Below the pieces are notes generated by a model that made no database searches, was not told the origin of the DNA, and saw only the letters and a list, made by a program, of their open reading frames with translations. From NCBI GenBank assembly GCA_020636255.1, contig JACJYE010000008.1:186001-250000 (forward strand): DNA of 64,000 nucleotides, written 5' to 3'. A program made the position numbers and the translations under genes. This stretch comes from Lewinellaceae bacterium (GTDB lineage: Bacteria; Bacteroidota; Bacteroidia; Chitinophagales; Saprospiraceae). Numbering within the stretch: position 1 is the stretch's first letter; every line of letters starts with the position of its first letter. Positions 32,883 to 41,897 of the stretch are shown here, piece by piece.

Positions 32883-33860
32883 TCAGGCCTGCCGCTGCAT
32901 CAAACCGAGGGCCAGTTGGCGGAGGCCTTCTTTGCGGTTCCCGGGTGCAGGCACGGCTGCCAGGTGTTCGAAGGCCCGCTGCAGGAAGCCTTCCATCGCT
33001 TCCTCGGCAAACGTTTTGATGTTTAGGCTATTCAGGATTGCCGTGACTGCCTCTATTTTGCCCGCTTCATCTTCGGGTACAGTCGTCATGAGCTTTTCCA
33101 GCTGGCCCCGGGTTTCCGGCCCCGCCAGTTCCATAGCTTTGAGGATGAGAAAGGTCTTTTTATTCCGGGCGATATCCCCCCCGGTTTTTTTGCCGACTTT
33201 AGCGGGGTCGCCGAAAGTGTCCAGGTTGTCGTCCTGCAGCTGAAAGGCCAGGCCGATATTACGCCCGAAAGCAGCCAGGGAACCGGCAGCGCCCGGAGCT
33301 GCGCCGGCGGCGATGGCCCCCATCTCGAGGCTGCCACCGATGAGGGCCGCTGTTTTCAGCTCGATCATTCTGAGGTATTCCGGGATACTCACATCCTGCC
33401 TGTTCTCAAAATCGATATCGTACTGCTGGCCTTCGCAGACCTCTATGGCCACGCGGTTGAACGCTTCAAGTAATGCGGAAATGGCAGAGGGCTCCTCAAT
33501 CTGCCTGAGGAAATCATAGGCATAGATCAGCATGGCATCGCCGGAAAGGATTCCGGTATTGATGCCATAAAGAGAATGTACCGTAGGCTTACCGCGCCGG
33601 AGGGGCGCTTCGTCCATTATGTCATCGTGCAGCAGAGAAAAATTGTGAAAAACCTCAATAGCCATCGCCACGGGAAGCGCCTTCTCGTAGTCGTCGCGAA
33701 AAAGCTGGCACCCCCAAAGCGCCAGCACGGGGCGAAGGCGTTTGCCTCCCATGCCCATGATATAATCGATAGGTTCGTAAAGAGAACGGGGTTCGAAATG
33801 AAAAGGGTGCTCCTGCAAAAAGGTTTCAAAAGACCGTTGGAAAGTCGTGTAGCTGGACAT
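32883..33860 (-). CDS. Polyprenyl synthetase family protein
   Basis: The 325-residue trans-prenyltransferase condenses isopentenyl diphosphate with allylic diphosphates. The first aspartate-rich motif is DDIMD (Asp79-Asp83) followed by 'APLRRGKPTVH', and the second is 'QLQDDNLDTFGD'. 'GGKRLRPVLALWG' near residue 38 binds the homoallylic substrate. Chain length (geranylgeranyl versus farnesyl) cannot be set with confidence. The gene is divergent from the response regulator. Confidence 0.93.
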   Translation of the reverse strand: MSSYTTFQRSFETFLQEHPFHFEPRSLYEPIDYIMGMGGKRLRPVLALWGCQLFRDDYEKALPVAMAIEVFHNFSLLHDDIMDEAPLRRGKPTVHSLYGINTGILSGDAMLIYAYDFLRQIEEPSAISALLEAFNRVAIEVCEGQQYDIDFENRQDVSIPEYLRMIELKTAALIGGSLEMGAIAAGAAPGAAGSLAAFGRNIGLAFQLQDDNLDTFGDPAKVGKKTGGDIARNKKTFLILKAMELAGPETRGQLEKLMTTVPEDEAGKIEAVTAILNSLNIKTFAEEAMEGFLQRAFEHLAAVPAPGNRKEGLRQLALGLMQRQA

Positions 33861-34004
33861 AACGGGAAAATTTGGGCAAAGATAGGTAAGCTAAACGGCC
33901 TCAGAGTGCTTTGCCCGTTAATATTCCAATCGCGGAAAAACTTTCGTCCGGATGGTAATAAAAACGTATTTTTACACAACTGTTATAGGTATAAACCCCT
34001 AAAG

Positions 34005-34451
34005 ATGATCAACAGAACCCGGCCATTCAACATACTGCTCATCGAAGATAACCCCGGAGATGTACGGCTAACGCAAGAGGCTTTCCGAGAAGGGAAAAAG
34101 GACACCAATCTGGAAATCGTGACGGATGGTGTCGAAGCCCTGAAGTTTTTGCGGAAGGAAGGCATTTACGCCGACAAGCTCACCCCCGACCTGATCTTGT
34201 TGGACCTCAACCTGCCCAAGTGGGATGGCAGAGAAGTGCTGGAGGCCGTGAAGTCTGACCAGCAGCTCAAGCGCATTCCCGTTGTGGTGCTGACGACGTC
34301 CAACGCAGGCTCTGATATATTAAAGAGTTACGACCTGCACGCCAATTGTTTTATCAACAAACCCGTTGATTTTGATAAATTTTTCGATATTATACACAAG
34401 ATTGAAGATTTCTGGCTCAATACAGCCATCCTCCCTACAATGGTTGCCTGA
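34005..34451 (+). CDS. Single-domain response regulator, Rcp1-like
   Basis: The 148-residue protein is a receiver domain alone. The acidic pair is in 'LLIEDNPGDVRLT', the phosphoacceptor is Asp67 in 'DLILLDLNLPKWDG', and the conserved Lys119 is in 'CFINKPVDF'. 'LTQEAFREGKKDTNLEIVTDGVEALKFLRKEG' is the Rcp1 subgroup pattern, in which such regulators pair with phytochrome-like kinases. Its neighbour 80 bp downstream is a sensor with a decayed kinase core, so its phosphodonor may be elsewhere. The start is the ATG at 34005. Confidence 0.92.
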   Translation: MINRTRPFNILLIEDNPGDVRLTQEAFREGKKDTNLEIVTDGVEALKFLRKEGIYADKLTPDLILLDLNLPKWDGREVLEAVKSDQQLKRIPVVVLTTSNAGSDILKSYDLHANCFINKPVDFDKFFDIIHKIEDFWLNTAILPTMVA

Positions 34452-34531
34452 TAGCTGGGGCCAGGTAATATGTCATCAAATATGCATAACCAAGAAAACC
34501 AACCGGGACGCGGTGCAGGAAAGACGGGCCT

Positions 34532-36463
34532 ATGAATACAAATATTCTGATAATTGAAGATAACCCTGCAGATGTTGCATTGATCGAAGCATACCTGAAA
34601 GATGCTGCCTTAAAGCACGCCCTCTACAAATCGGACTCTCTCAACAAAGGCCTTTCAGTACTTCGGGAAAATGACATCGACCTGGTGCTGCTCGACCTGA
34701 AACTCGTCGATACTGAAGGGTTCAAGACGCTGCAGCTCTTCCGTGAAAAGGCCCCTGACATACCGGTTATCGTGCTCACCGGCTTCAAGAACGAGATCAT
34801 GGGCATACAATCGGTGCGCGCCGGAGCTCAGGATTTTCTCGTAAAGGGCGATTTCGACTCCCGTAGCCTGGCCCGTACGATCCGCTATTCACTGCAGCGC
34901 TTCGAAGCCCAGGCCAAACTCCAGGAAAAAGCCAAGGAGCTTAGTAAAAGCGAACGGCGCAACCAACTGGCCCATCGCATTGCGCGTTTCGGGAAATGGG
35001 AGATGGATATCGTCACGTATACGATGAAATGGGACGACGAGATCTTCCGCTTTTTCGGCTTTCCTCCTCACAGCTTCGACCCCACCCTATCGGACTACAT
35101 CAAGTACGTTCACGTTGAAGACCGGGAAAAAGTAAACAGCTTTTTCGAAGAAGCGATCAAGGACGGGCAGCCGCACAGCGTGGAGCACCGTATCGTTATA
35201 GACAATACGGTCGTTAAGTATCTGCAGGTCAAAGCCAAGGTAGACTTCGACGAACAGGCCAACAGGATACTGGTCGTAGGTGTCGTGCAGGATATTTCCG
35301 AAATGAAAATGGGCAGCGGTAAAGGAGACACGTCAATGCCACCTGCCGACGCGATGCCTTTTCCTCTGGAGAAAAGCCTGGCGTCGGAGTTCAATTTCAA
35401 CCTGCGCACGCCGCTGGCATCACTCACGAGCTTTTTATACCTGCTGGAGCGTACGCCGCTTACCTCCCAGCAACAAAATTACGTAGACGGCTTTAAGACC
35501 TCCCTGGACGACCTTTCTTTCGCACTCAACAACTGGCTCAATATGGCTATCTTCAGGGAAGGCCAGATCGAGGCCAAGCTCGGGGAGGTGGCGGTCAGCG
35601 ATATCATTGCGCCGCTGAAGAATGCATTTACCCTGAGGAGCCAGCATTCGGGCCGAAAGCTCGAGTTCAATTTTTCAAAACAACTGCCTGCGGCCGTCAT
35701 TACCGACGAAGAGAAATTTTCACAGATCCTGTACAACCTGGTTGAAACCGCCATTCGCAACAGCGTGGAAGGAAGCCGGATCGAAGCATCCCTACAGGCT
35801 AAAAACCACAACAGCGACGATTGTTATCTCCTCTTCCGGATCACTTTTGAGAACCAGGCTGTCTCTGCCGAACAGATCAACTCGATCCTGGAAGAAGCTG
35901 CCGGTATCGAAGAATTCTCAAGTATCCAGAGCGGGATGCTCCCCTTGGTGATCTCTGCCAAGATGGCCCAGAAGCTCGGAGGTGTCATCAGGGCCATTCC
36001 CAAATCGGGGCCAGCGCTAAGCATGTCGTTTGAGCACCCTGCGCGCCTGCCGGCACAGGTGGGCATACCGATCCCGGAGTCGCCGCAGGCACCGCTGCAG
36101 ATCCTGCTCGTAGAAGACCACGACCTGCACCGGCTGGCCACCAAGCGCATGCTCACCAGCTGGTCAGCCCTGGTCAGCGTCGACCTGGCGGAGAATGGCA
36201 GGCAGGCCGTTGAAAAGGCCCTGGCAAAAAAATACGACCTCGTGCTGCTCGACCTGCACATGCCCGTCATGAACGGCATCGAAGCCGCGATCAAGATCCG
36301 GGCAAAGAGCAACATTCCCATCATAGCCCTAACCGCCAACGAATCCAAACAGGAACAGGAACGATGCGCTATGGTCGGCATCAACGACTACGTCGTCAAG
36401 CCGATCAGGCCCGAACACCTCTTTTCCTGTATCATGCAGGAGGTGTACCCTGGCAAACCTTAA
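34532..36463 (+). CDS. Hybrid REC-PAS-pseudokinase-REC protein
   Basis: The 643-residue chain has four parts. Receiver 1 (3-120) has Asp10, Asp55 and Lys105. A PAS domain spans about 150-258. A histidine-kinase-like core covers about 275-500, and receiver 2 (523-640) has Asp574 and Lys623. The dimerisation helix reads 'EFNFNLRTPLASLTSFLYLLE', so the expected His of H-E-L-R-T-P is Phe289. The ATPase N box is weak (NLVETAIRNS), and the usual DxGxG and GxGLGL boxes appear as 'ENQAVSAEQ' and 'GMLPLVISAKMAQKLGG'. The kinase core therefore looks inactive while both receivers look active. The start is the ATG at 34532. Confidence 0.88.
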   Translation: MNTNILIIEDNPADVALIEAYLKDAALKHALYKSDSLNKGLSVLRENDIDLVLLDLKLVDTEGFKTLQLFREKAPDIPVIVLTGFKNEIMGIQSVRAGAQDFLVKGDFDSRSLARTIRYSLQRFEAQAKLQEKAKELSKSERRNQLAHRIARFGKWEMDIVTYTMKWDDEIFRFFGFPPHSFDPTLSDYIKYVHVEDREKVNSFFEEAIKDGQPHSVEHRIVIDNTVVKYLQVKAKVDFDEQANRILVVGVVQDISEMKMGSGKGDTSMPPADAMPFPLEKSLASEFNFNLRTPLASLTSFLYLLERTPLTSQQQNYVDGFKTSLDDLSFALNNWLNMAIFREGQIEAKLGEVAVSDIIAPLKNAFTLRSQHSGRKLEFNFSKQLPAAVITDEEKFSQILYNLVETAIRNSVEGSRIEASLQAKNHNSDDCYLLFRITFENQAVSAEQINSILEEAAGIEEFSSIQSGMLPLVISAKMAQKLGGVIRAIPKSGPALSMSFEHPARLPAQVGIPIPESPQAPLQILLVEDHDLHRLATKRMLTSWSALVSVDLAENGRQAVEKALAKKYDLVLLDLHMPVMNGIEAAIKIRAKSNIPIIALTANESKQEQERCAMVGINDYVVKPIRPEHLFSCIMQEVYPGKP

Positions 36464-36474
36464 AAGGAAGAACT

Positions 36475-37464
36475 ATGAAGTTGTACGACCTCGTGATCAT
36501 CGGTGGTGGCCCTACGGGGCTGAACTGTGCTATTGCAGCCCGGCATGCCGGGCTGGATTATCTCATTCTGGAAAAAGGTATGCTGGCCAATTCCATATAC
36601 CATTTCCCGGCGAACATGACGTTCTTTTCCACCTCACGCCTGCTCGAAATCGGGGATACGCCCTTTATTTCTCATGGTGAAAAGCCCACCCGAGGAGAAG
36701 CACTGGAATATTACCGCCGCTTGCATCAGCATTTTCTGCTGCAGGTACGCCTGTATGAAGAAGTACGGGATATGAACCGCTGCGCCGATGGCCACTACGA
36801 GCTGCATACGAACAAAAGCAGCTATCAGGCGCGGGCAGTCATCGTTGCCACCGGTTTTTACGACACCCCCCGAATGCTGGAAGTTCCCGGCGAAGGCCTG
36901 CCTAAGGTGAAACACTACTACGACGACCCCCACCCTTATACCGGGCAGAAGGTGCTCGTAGTAGGCGCCGCCAATTCAGCCTGCCAGGTAGCCCTCGAGC
37001 TCTGGCACAAAGGCGCCGAGGTAAGTATGGCCATACGCGGGAACGAGATCTATAAAGGGGTAAAGTACTGGATCAGGCCCGATATCGAAAACCGCATTAA
37101 GGAAGGGAGCATCAAGGCTTATTTTCAAACGGTTGTGAAAGAGATAAAAGCCAGCGAAGTACTGCTGGAAGGCCCTGACGGCCCCTTCCGGCTCGACAAC
37201 GACTGGGTGCTGGCCATGACCGGCTACCAGCCCAATTATGTGCTGCTGGAACGCCTTGGCCTGGCAACACCTACAGACGGCAACCGCATTCCGCTGCATA
37301 GCCCGGATTCGCTGGAATCGGCCAATCTGCCCAATGTATACCTCGCCGGCGTCGTTTGCGCCGGGATGGAAACCAACAAACTTTTCATCGAAAACACCCG
37401 GGATCATGCAAATATCATAATTGGGCAGATCGGGGAACGGCTTAAGCAAAATGTGGAAGTGTGA
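36475..37464 (+). CDS. ypdA: YpdA-family bacillithiol disulfide reductase
   Basis: The 329-residue flavoprotein has the N-terminal FAD motif 'YDLVIIGGGPTGLNCAIAA', the YpdA hallmark 'NSIYHFPANMTFFSTSRLLEIGD', and the NADPH motif 'KVLVVGAANSACQVALELW'. 'VYLAGVVCAGMETNKLFIENTRDHA' closes the FAD site. Members use NADPH to reduce oxidised bacillithiol. The start is the ATG at 36475, 11 bp after the upstream stop. Together with the bacilliredoxin at 13667 it suggests a bacillithiol redox cycle in this organism. Confidence 0.93.
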   Translation: MKLYDLVIIGGGPTGLNCAIAARHAGLDYLILEKGMLANSIYHFPANMTFFSTSRLLEIGDTPFISHGEKPTRGEALEYYRRLHQHFLLQVRLYEEVRDMNRCADGHYELHTNKSSYQARAVIVATGFYDTPRMLEVPGEGLPKVKHYYDDPHPYTGQKVLVVGAANSACQVALELWHKGAEVSMAIRGNEIYKGVKYWIRPDIENRIKEGSIKAYFQTVVKEIKASEVLLEGPDGPFRLDNDWVLAMTGYQPNYVLLERLGLATPTDGNRIPLHSPDSLESANLPNVYLAGVVCAGMETNKLFIENTRDHANIIIGQIGERLKQNVEV

Positions 37465-37541
37465 CCTGGCGGCCAGCCGGTGGAGTGCGGTTGTCGTTGA
37501 ACACGGATCGCTAACCTCCTGGCCTCTCAGACTTTTTGACC

Positions 37542-37710
37542 ATTAGGCCTGTAACTATTCAGCATGCGGCCTAAAATGCTCCTGAAGCAAAATTTTGTAG
37601 GATTTTTTTTGTCTAACCCCTTCTCATTCCCCTTGAAAGGGGAAGGGCGGATTAAAAAATTTTGCTTCAGGCCGTAAATCCCCATGATGCTGAATAGTTA
37701 CATTAGACCT
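37542..37710. mobile_element. Miniature inverted-repeat element, copy 1
   Basis: Ends GTAACTATTCAGCAT (37551-37565) and ATGCTGAATAGTTAC (37687-37701) are exact complements. Inner arms CCTGAAGCAAAATTTT and AAAATTTTGCTTCAGG also pair. Flanking ATTAGGCCT and ATTAGACCT (8 of 9 identical) look like a 9-bp target duplication. The element (37551-37701, 151 bp) has no gene; its centre holds CCCCTTGAAAGGGG. Confidence 0.7.
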
Positions 37711-37718
37711 TAAAAAAA

Positions 37719-38330
37719 ATGGGAGTAAGTATTCACTACCGCGGCACGCTCACGGACAAACGGGCCGTCTTCCGGTTTATCGAGGAAGTGGAGGATATTG
37801 CCCGCACGATGCAATGGCCTTATACCGTGCTGGACGAAGACTGGAGCCAGGCGCCGACAGCTGAACTGGAAAAGCAGGCAGGTGGGATCATCTCGGTGGG
37901 CGGCCATGCCGGGCTCAAAGGCATTTCCTTCATCCCCCACCCCCGCTGCGAATCGGTTACTTTCTTTTTCAATGCTTCCGGCATCATCACATCACCCATA
38001 CAGGTAGCGTTGAGTGCGCATGAAGGTTATCCGTCGGCGGCTCAATGGCAGTTCGTCAAAACCCAGTTTGCCGGGCCCGATACGCACGTGGTGCTGGTAA
38101 AGCTGTTCCGGTATCTCCAGGGCAAGTACCTGCACGACCTGGAAGTCTCTGACGAAGGGGGCTATTGGGAAACGGGCGATTACGGCCGCCTGGCCGACGC
38201 CATTAACCGGCTGAACGAAGCGATAGAACAGCTCTCAAATGATTTGAGCGCACACCGTCAGGACTCCGATATCGTAGCACAGATCGAAAAGCTGTTGAAG
38301 GAGCTGAAAGACAGAGAGGGGAAAAGCTGA
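37719..38330 (+). CDS. Conserved hypothetical protein
   Basis: The 203-residue soluble protein has no signal or membrane segment. 'MGVSIHYRGTLTDKRAVFRFIEEVEDIARTM' opens an alpha/beta domain. 'GISFIPHPRCESVTFFFNASGIITSP' and 'VKTQFAGPDTHVVLVKLFRYLQGKYLHDLEVSDEGGYWETGD' follow, then a C-terminal coiled coil (165-200). I recognise the pattern from other bacterial hypothetical proteins but know no function. It starts just after a miniature element. Confidence 0.75.
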   Translation: MGVSIHYRGTLTDKRAVFRFIEEVEDIARTMQWPYTVLDEDWSQAPTAELEKQAGGIISVGGHAGLKGISFIPHPRCESVTFFFNASGIITSPIQVALSAHEGYPSAAQWQFVKTQFAGPDTHVVLVKLFRYLQGKYLHDLEVSDEGGYWETGDYGRLADAINRLNEAIEQLSNDLSAHRQDSDIVAQIEKLLKELKDREGKS

Positions 38331-38389
38331 ACGACCGAAGCCTATACCGTGGAAATGCGGTATATTCGCAGTTAAAACCGACGAGCACC

Positions 38390-39808
38390 TTGCAGCCTTT
38401 ACGACCTGTTTACGTCCTATTGGTTTTCCTGGCACTGGCCCTGGCCCTTCGTTTTTTCTCTTTTTTTCCCAGCGTGATCGACCAGGATGAATCGACCTAC
38501 ATCGTCATCGCCGATGCCCTGATGAAAGGATACACCTATCAGGTGGACTTCATCGATACCAAACCCATCGGCATATTCTGGATATTGGCCGGGCTGCAAT
38601 GGCTCTTCGGCCCTTCTGTTTTTGGCCTGCGGCTGATCGCTGCCGCAGTGCTGGCGCTTACCGCCTTTTTCCTGTATCGCGCCAAGCTGTCGATGGGTAG
38701 CGCGCCCACGGCGGCGTTGGCGGCAGGCGTGTTATATCTCTTCCTGAATTCCATATTCACCTTTTACGGCGTTTCCCCTAATACCGAGGCCTACTTCAAC
38801 CTGTTCACTGCGCTGGCACTGTGGTTATACCTGAGCCGGCCGCGCAACTGGGCTTACTTTTTCGTAGGGCTGCTGTTAGGCCTTGCATTTATCATCAAGT
38901 ACGTCGTGTTGTTCGACGGGCTGGCTTTTGGCCTGTTCCTGTTATGGCAGGCAGGCCGAAAAAAAGAAAGCTGGGGGCAGGCATGGGGCCGGGCGTTGCT
39001 CATGGCTGTTGGCGCCGCTTTACCTTTTCTCGTCTTGCTGGCCCACTACCGTCAGGCAGGGCAGCTGGATGCTTTCTGGTTTTACACCTTCACCGTCAGC
39101 AGCCGCTATCCGGAGTATAAGCCGATAGGCGACTACCTGAAATTTTTCCTGGACTTCAACCTGCGTTTCCTGCCCGCTGCTTTTTTCTATTATTATGTGC
39201 TGTTCAACAGGCATACGGGAACGCAGCAACGGCAGTTCGGTTTGCTGTGGAGCGCCCTGGTGCTGGTTGCGGTGCTGGCCACGGGTAAGTTTTTCGGGCA
39301 CTACTTCATTCAGTTCATGCTGCCCTTCTGCTTCCTGGCCGGCGAATATTTCGGCCTTTCAACCGGGCAATTACCTCGCTGGCTGTATTGGACAAGGGTT
39401 CCTCGCATCGGGTATCCTCTTCTGGCCCTCATCGTGTTTGCCAATGGATTCCTGCAGTATAAGGACTACTACCTCAAGCGGGATTATCCAGAAGAAGTGG
39501 CGGCCTACCTCATGCCCAGGCTGCAGCCCGGCGAACTGTTCTACAGCAGCAACGACCAGATCACGTACCACCTGATGGGCCAGTTGCCACCCATCCGTTA
39601 CGTCCACCCCTCTCTTTTCTGGGAGCCCCGCCACATCAACGCCCTCGAAATCGACGTAAGCCGGGAGATGGAACAGCTGATGGCCCTTCGCCCACGCTTT
39701 GTCATCCTCCGCCAGCCTTTGGAAGACAGCCGGTTCGAGCCCTGGCTGAAGGGCTACGTCATGGTTGAACAGATCGGGAAACGGATCGAGGTTTGGGAGC
39801 GGCAATAG
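38390..39808 (+). CDS. Membrane glycosyltransferase, GT39/ArnT-like (PMT superfamily)
   Basis: The 472-residue protein is a multi-span GT-C glycosyltransferase. The first loop after TM1 carries the catalytic acidic motif 'SVIDQDESTY' (Asp-Glu). 'YGVSPNTEAYFNLFTALALWLYL' is typical of the PMT/ArnT group, and a periplasmic C-terminal domain begins near residue 370. The donor is probably a polyprenyl-phosphate sugar. The start is likely TTG 38390; the next ATG (near codon 45) would remove the catalytic loop. A TATATTCG box lies about 20 bp upstream. Confidence 0.85.
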   Translation: MQPLRPVYVLLVFLALALALRFFSFFPSVIDQDESTYIVIADALMKGYTYQVDFIDTKPIGIFWILAGLQWLFGPSVFGLRLIAAAVLALTAFFLYRAKLSMGSAPTAALAAGVLYLFLNSIFTFYGVSPNTEAYFNLFTALALWLYLSRPRNWAYFFVGLLLGLAFIIKYVVLFDGLAFGLFLLWQAGRKKESWGQAWGRALLMAVGAALPFLVLLAHYRQAGQLDAFWFYTFTVSSRYPEYKPIGDYLKFFLDFNLRFLPAAFFYYYVLFNRHTGTQQRQFGLLWSALVLVAVLATGKFFGHYFIQFMLPFCFLAGEYFGLSTGQLPRWLYWTRVPRIGYPLLALIVFANGFLQYKDYYLKRDYPEEVAAYLMPRLQPGELFYSSNDQITYHLMGQLPPIRYVHPSLFWEPRHINALEIDVSREMEQLMALRPRFVILRQPLEDSRFEPWLKGYVMVEQIGKRIEVWERQ

Positions 39809-39947
39809 GCAGCTAAAAAGGTGTGCCGGATAAAAGGGACTGTTCAAAGTTGCAGGTTTGACGTTTAAAGTTGGCCTGGATATCAAAGGATTGCGGCCGC
39901 AGCGACACACTTGATTGAACTATCCCGTATAAAAAAAGGCCGATGAA

Positions 39948-39978
39948 TTTGCCAATTGAAAAGAAAGGTTTAAATTTG
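39948..39978 (+). promoter_or_regulatory. Consensus promoter of the tRNA-Ala array
   Basis: TTTG (39948-39951), exactly 19 bp and TAAATTTG (39971-39978) form a perfect Bacteroidota sigma promoter. The transcript would begin a few bases before the first tRNA-like unit (39995). Confidence 0.8.
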
Positions 39979-39994
39979 CAATCGCTTTGAAAAC

Positions 39995-40234
39995 GGGGGT
40001 ATAGCTCAGCTGGCTAGAGCGTCCCGGCCTATTGGCCGGGAAGGCCGTCGGTTCGGGCTCCGTCTTGAAATATTGGGGGTATAGCTCAGCTGGCTAGAGC
40101 GTCCCGGCCTATTGGCCGGGAAGGCCGTCGGTTCGGGCTCCGTCTTGAAATATTGGGGGTATAGCTCAGCTGGCTAGAGCGTCCCGGCCTATTGGCCGGG
40201 AAGGCCGTCGGTTCGGGCTCCGTCTTGAAATATT
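39995..40234 (+). repeat. Three identical 80-bp tRNA-Ala-like units
   Basis: Three exact 80-bp tandem units (39995, 40075, 40155) share their first 27 bases with the tRNA-Ala at 40235: acceptor 5' strand GGGGGTA, then the intact D arm. The anticodon arm is replaced by an 8-bp perfect stem (TCCCGGCC, loop TATT, GGCCGGGA). The T loop is altered (TTCGGGCT). The 3' end is CTTGAAATATT, which cannot pair with GGGGGTA. None can be a normal tRNA. They lie between a consensus promoter and the genuine tRNA. Confidence 0.85.
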
Positions 40235-40308
<74 letters not shown>

Positions 40309-40312
40309 CATC

Positions 40313-40343
40313 AAAAAGCCGCATTTCCTGCGGCTTTTTTTTT
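40313..40343 (+). terminator. Intrinsic terminator after tRNA-Ala
   Basis: AAAAAGCCGCA pairs with TGCGGCTTTTT around a 5-nt loop and runs into nine T. It ends the tRNA transcript 5 bp past the tRNA. Confidence 0.85.
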
Positions 40344-40440
40344 GCCCTCCCCTCTGCAGGTGCTGCCATACGTCATTGTTCCGCTCCAAATAATGCCGTA
40401 TTTTCAGGAGGTGATCCGCCATCCATAAATTCCTTTGCGT

Positions 40441-40797
40441 ATGAAAACGGAACGCTTCCTTTACTGGGCGCCCCGGGTGCTCGGCATTCTGTTTGCCGCG
40501 TTTATCAGCCTGTTCGCCCTCGATGTTTTTAATGAAGGCTATACGCCCTTGGAAACGGCCCAGGCGTTGCTCATTCACCTCATCCCTACTGCGCTGGTCG
40601 CACTGGCGCTGGTATTGGCCTGGAAGTGGGAATGGGTTGGCCTTGTCCTGTTCATGGGGTTGGGCCTTTGTTACATTATCATGGCGTGGGGCAAGTTCCC
40701 GTTGTCCGTCTTTTTTGTCATTTCCGGCCCGCTGGCCCTCATCGGGCTCCTGTTCGGCGCCCATTGGCTGTTAAAACTACATGCGCATGGAGCTTAA
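40441..40797 (+). CDS. Small four-helix membrane protein
   Basis: The 118-residue protein has four hydrophobic segments (about 10-30, 43-60, 64-82 and 88-108). 'RFLYWAPRVLGILFAAFISLFALDVF' at its start matches a common Bacteroidota hypothetical membrane family whose function I do not know. TTCCTTTG (40430-40437) lies four bases before the ATG, the same spacing as at guaB, so it may be leaderless. Its 3' end overlaps the convergent patatin gene by 21 bp. Confidence 0.75.
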   Translation: MKTERFLYWAPRVLGILFAAFISLFALDVFNEGYTPLETAQALLIHLIPTALVALALVLAWKWEWVGLVLFMGLGLCYIIMAWGKFPLSVFFVISGPLALIGLLFGAHWLLKLHAHGA

Positions 40798-41799
40798 TGC
40801 TTTGTCCGCATCCTGATACCCGGCCTCTATACGCTCGCGGACGCGTTGCCGGCTAAAATCGAAGGGGCCTGTGACGATCTCGGGGTGGGTGTTCTCTATG
40901 CAGACGATCTCTTCGAGGGCCATGTATTGCTGGAGGCGCTGATATGCGGGATGCTTGCGAATGAACTCCACAAGCTGCCGGTCAGGAGCGGATTCCAGCA
41001 ACGCATCGATGTGTTGGACGAGGCTGATATATTCGTTGATGCGGTTAGCGGTTTTGATATCGTGCATCATCTTACCGGAGAACACCATTTCCACAATGCG
41101 GTCGGATACTTCGAGCAGGTTCTGCGGCACGTCGCCCTCGTTGGGAAAGAGTTTGATGACGAAAAGGCGTTTACGAACCTCGGGGTCCGGGTCGAGCCTT
41201 TCGATAGCGGGAAGCAGCGGCGTGTTGTCGAACAACCCGCCATCCCAGTAAAAGGCTTTGCCGACCTGCGTCATGGGGAATCCGGGCGGCAGACTACAGC
41301 TGGCGATGATGTGATCGGGGCCCAGCTCATATTCCGGGCTATGGTTGTCGAAAACCTCCATCATGCCGCTTTGCACGTTGGCTACCGTAACGGCCAGCTT
41401 CACAGCGCTCCGGTTCAGGGCATCGAAGTCGATGTACTCTTCGAGTACTGCCCGCAGCGGAGCGGTATCGTACAGGCCGGTCCACTGATGCCAGGCAAAC
41501 AGGTCGAGCCTCGGGCGAAACATCCCCGGGTTGCCGAAGAGCGTAAGGAAGGGGCCCATAGCTTCGGGCAGGGGCCAGGGCGCTTCCACCGAAAACCTTT
41601 CCCATACCGCTTCCAGGGCGTCGAGCGGGTTGCCTTTGGCGCCCAGCAACACTGCCGCGTTCACCGCGCCAATAGAAACGCCGGTGGCCACCGTCGGGCG
41701 AAAATTTTCCTCCTCCCATAAACGCCGGATGGCCCCCAGTTCGTAGGCTCCCAACGCTCCGCCGCCCTGCAGGGCCAACGCATCCTGTACCTTTGCCAT
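40777..41799 (-). CDS. Patatin-like phospholipase
   Basis: The 340-residue protein has the patatin fold. The oxyanion hole is 'LQGGGALGAYELGAI', the nucleophile is Ser42 in GVSIG, and the catalytic Asp is in 'YWDGGLFDNTPL' (DGG). It has no signal peptide and should act in the cytoplasm or at the inner face. The C-terminal 120 residues, with 'MMHDIKTANRINEYISLVQHI', follow the pattern of bacterial DUF3734-type patatins. It hydrolyses acyl esters of lipids. The start is the ATG at 41799. Confidence 0.9.
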   Translation of the reverse strand: MAKVQDALALQGGGALGAYELGAIRRLWEEENFRPTVATGVSIGAVNAAVLLGAKGNPLDALEAVWERFSVEAPWPLPEAMGPFLTLFGNPGMFRPRLDLFAWHQWTGLYDTAPLRAVLEEYIDFDALNRSAVKLAVTVANVQSGMMEVFDNHSPEYELGPDHIIASCSLPPGFPMTQVGKAFYWDGGLFDNTPLLPAIERLDPDPEVRKRLFVIKLFPNEGDVPQNLLEVSDRIVEMVFSGKMMHDIKTANRINEYISLVQHIDALLESAPDRQLVEFIRKHPAYQRLQQYMALEEIVCIENTHPEIVTGPFDFSRQRVRERIEAGYQDADKALSSMRM

Positions 41800-41897
41800 G
41801 ATCTCTGGTTTAGGTAGCCAAGGTAGCAATGGCCACCATAAAAATAAAGGGTGCGGCAGGATATGAAGGGGTGGACCGGGATATGAGCAAACAATGC

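Noticed and set aside
39840..39890. CAAAGTTGCAGGTTTGACG-like stretch
   Set aside because: Looks like a low-complexity intergenic tail; no partner copy or structure seen in the window.
39995..40234. CRISPR-like tandem repeats
   Set aside because: The units are identical 80-bp copies with no variable spacers, and they are clearly derived from tRNA-Ala.
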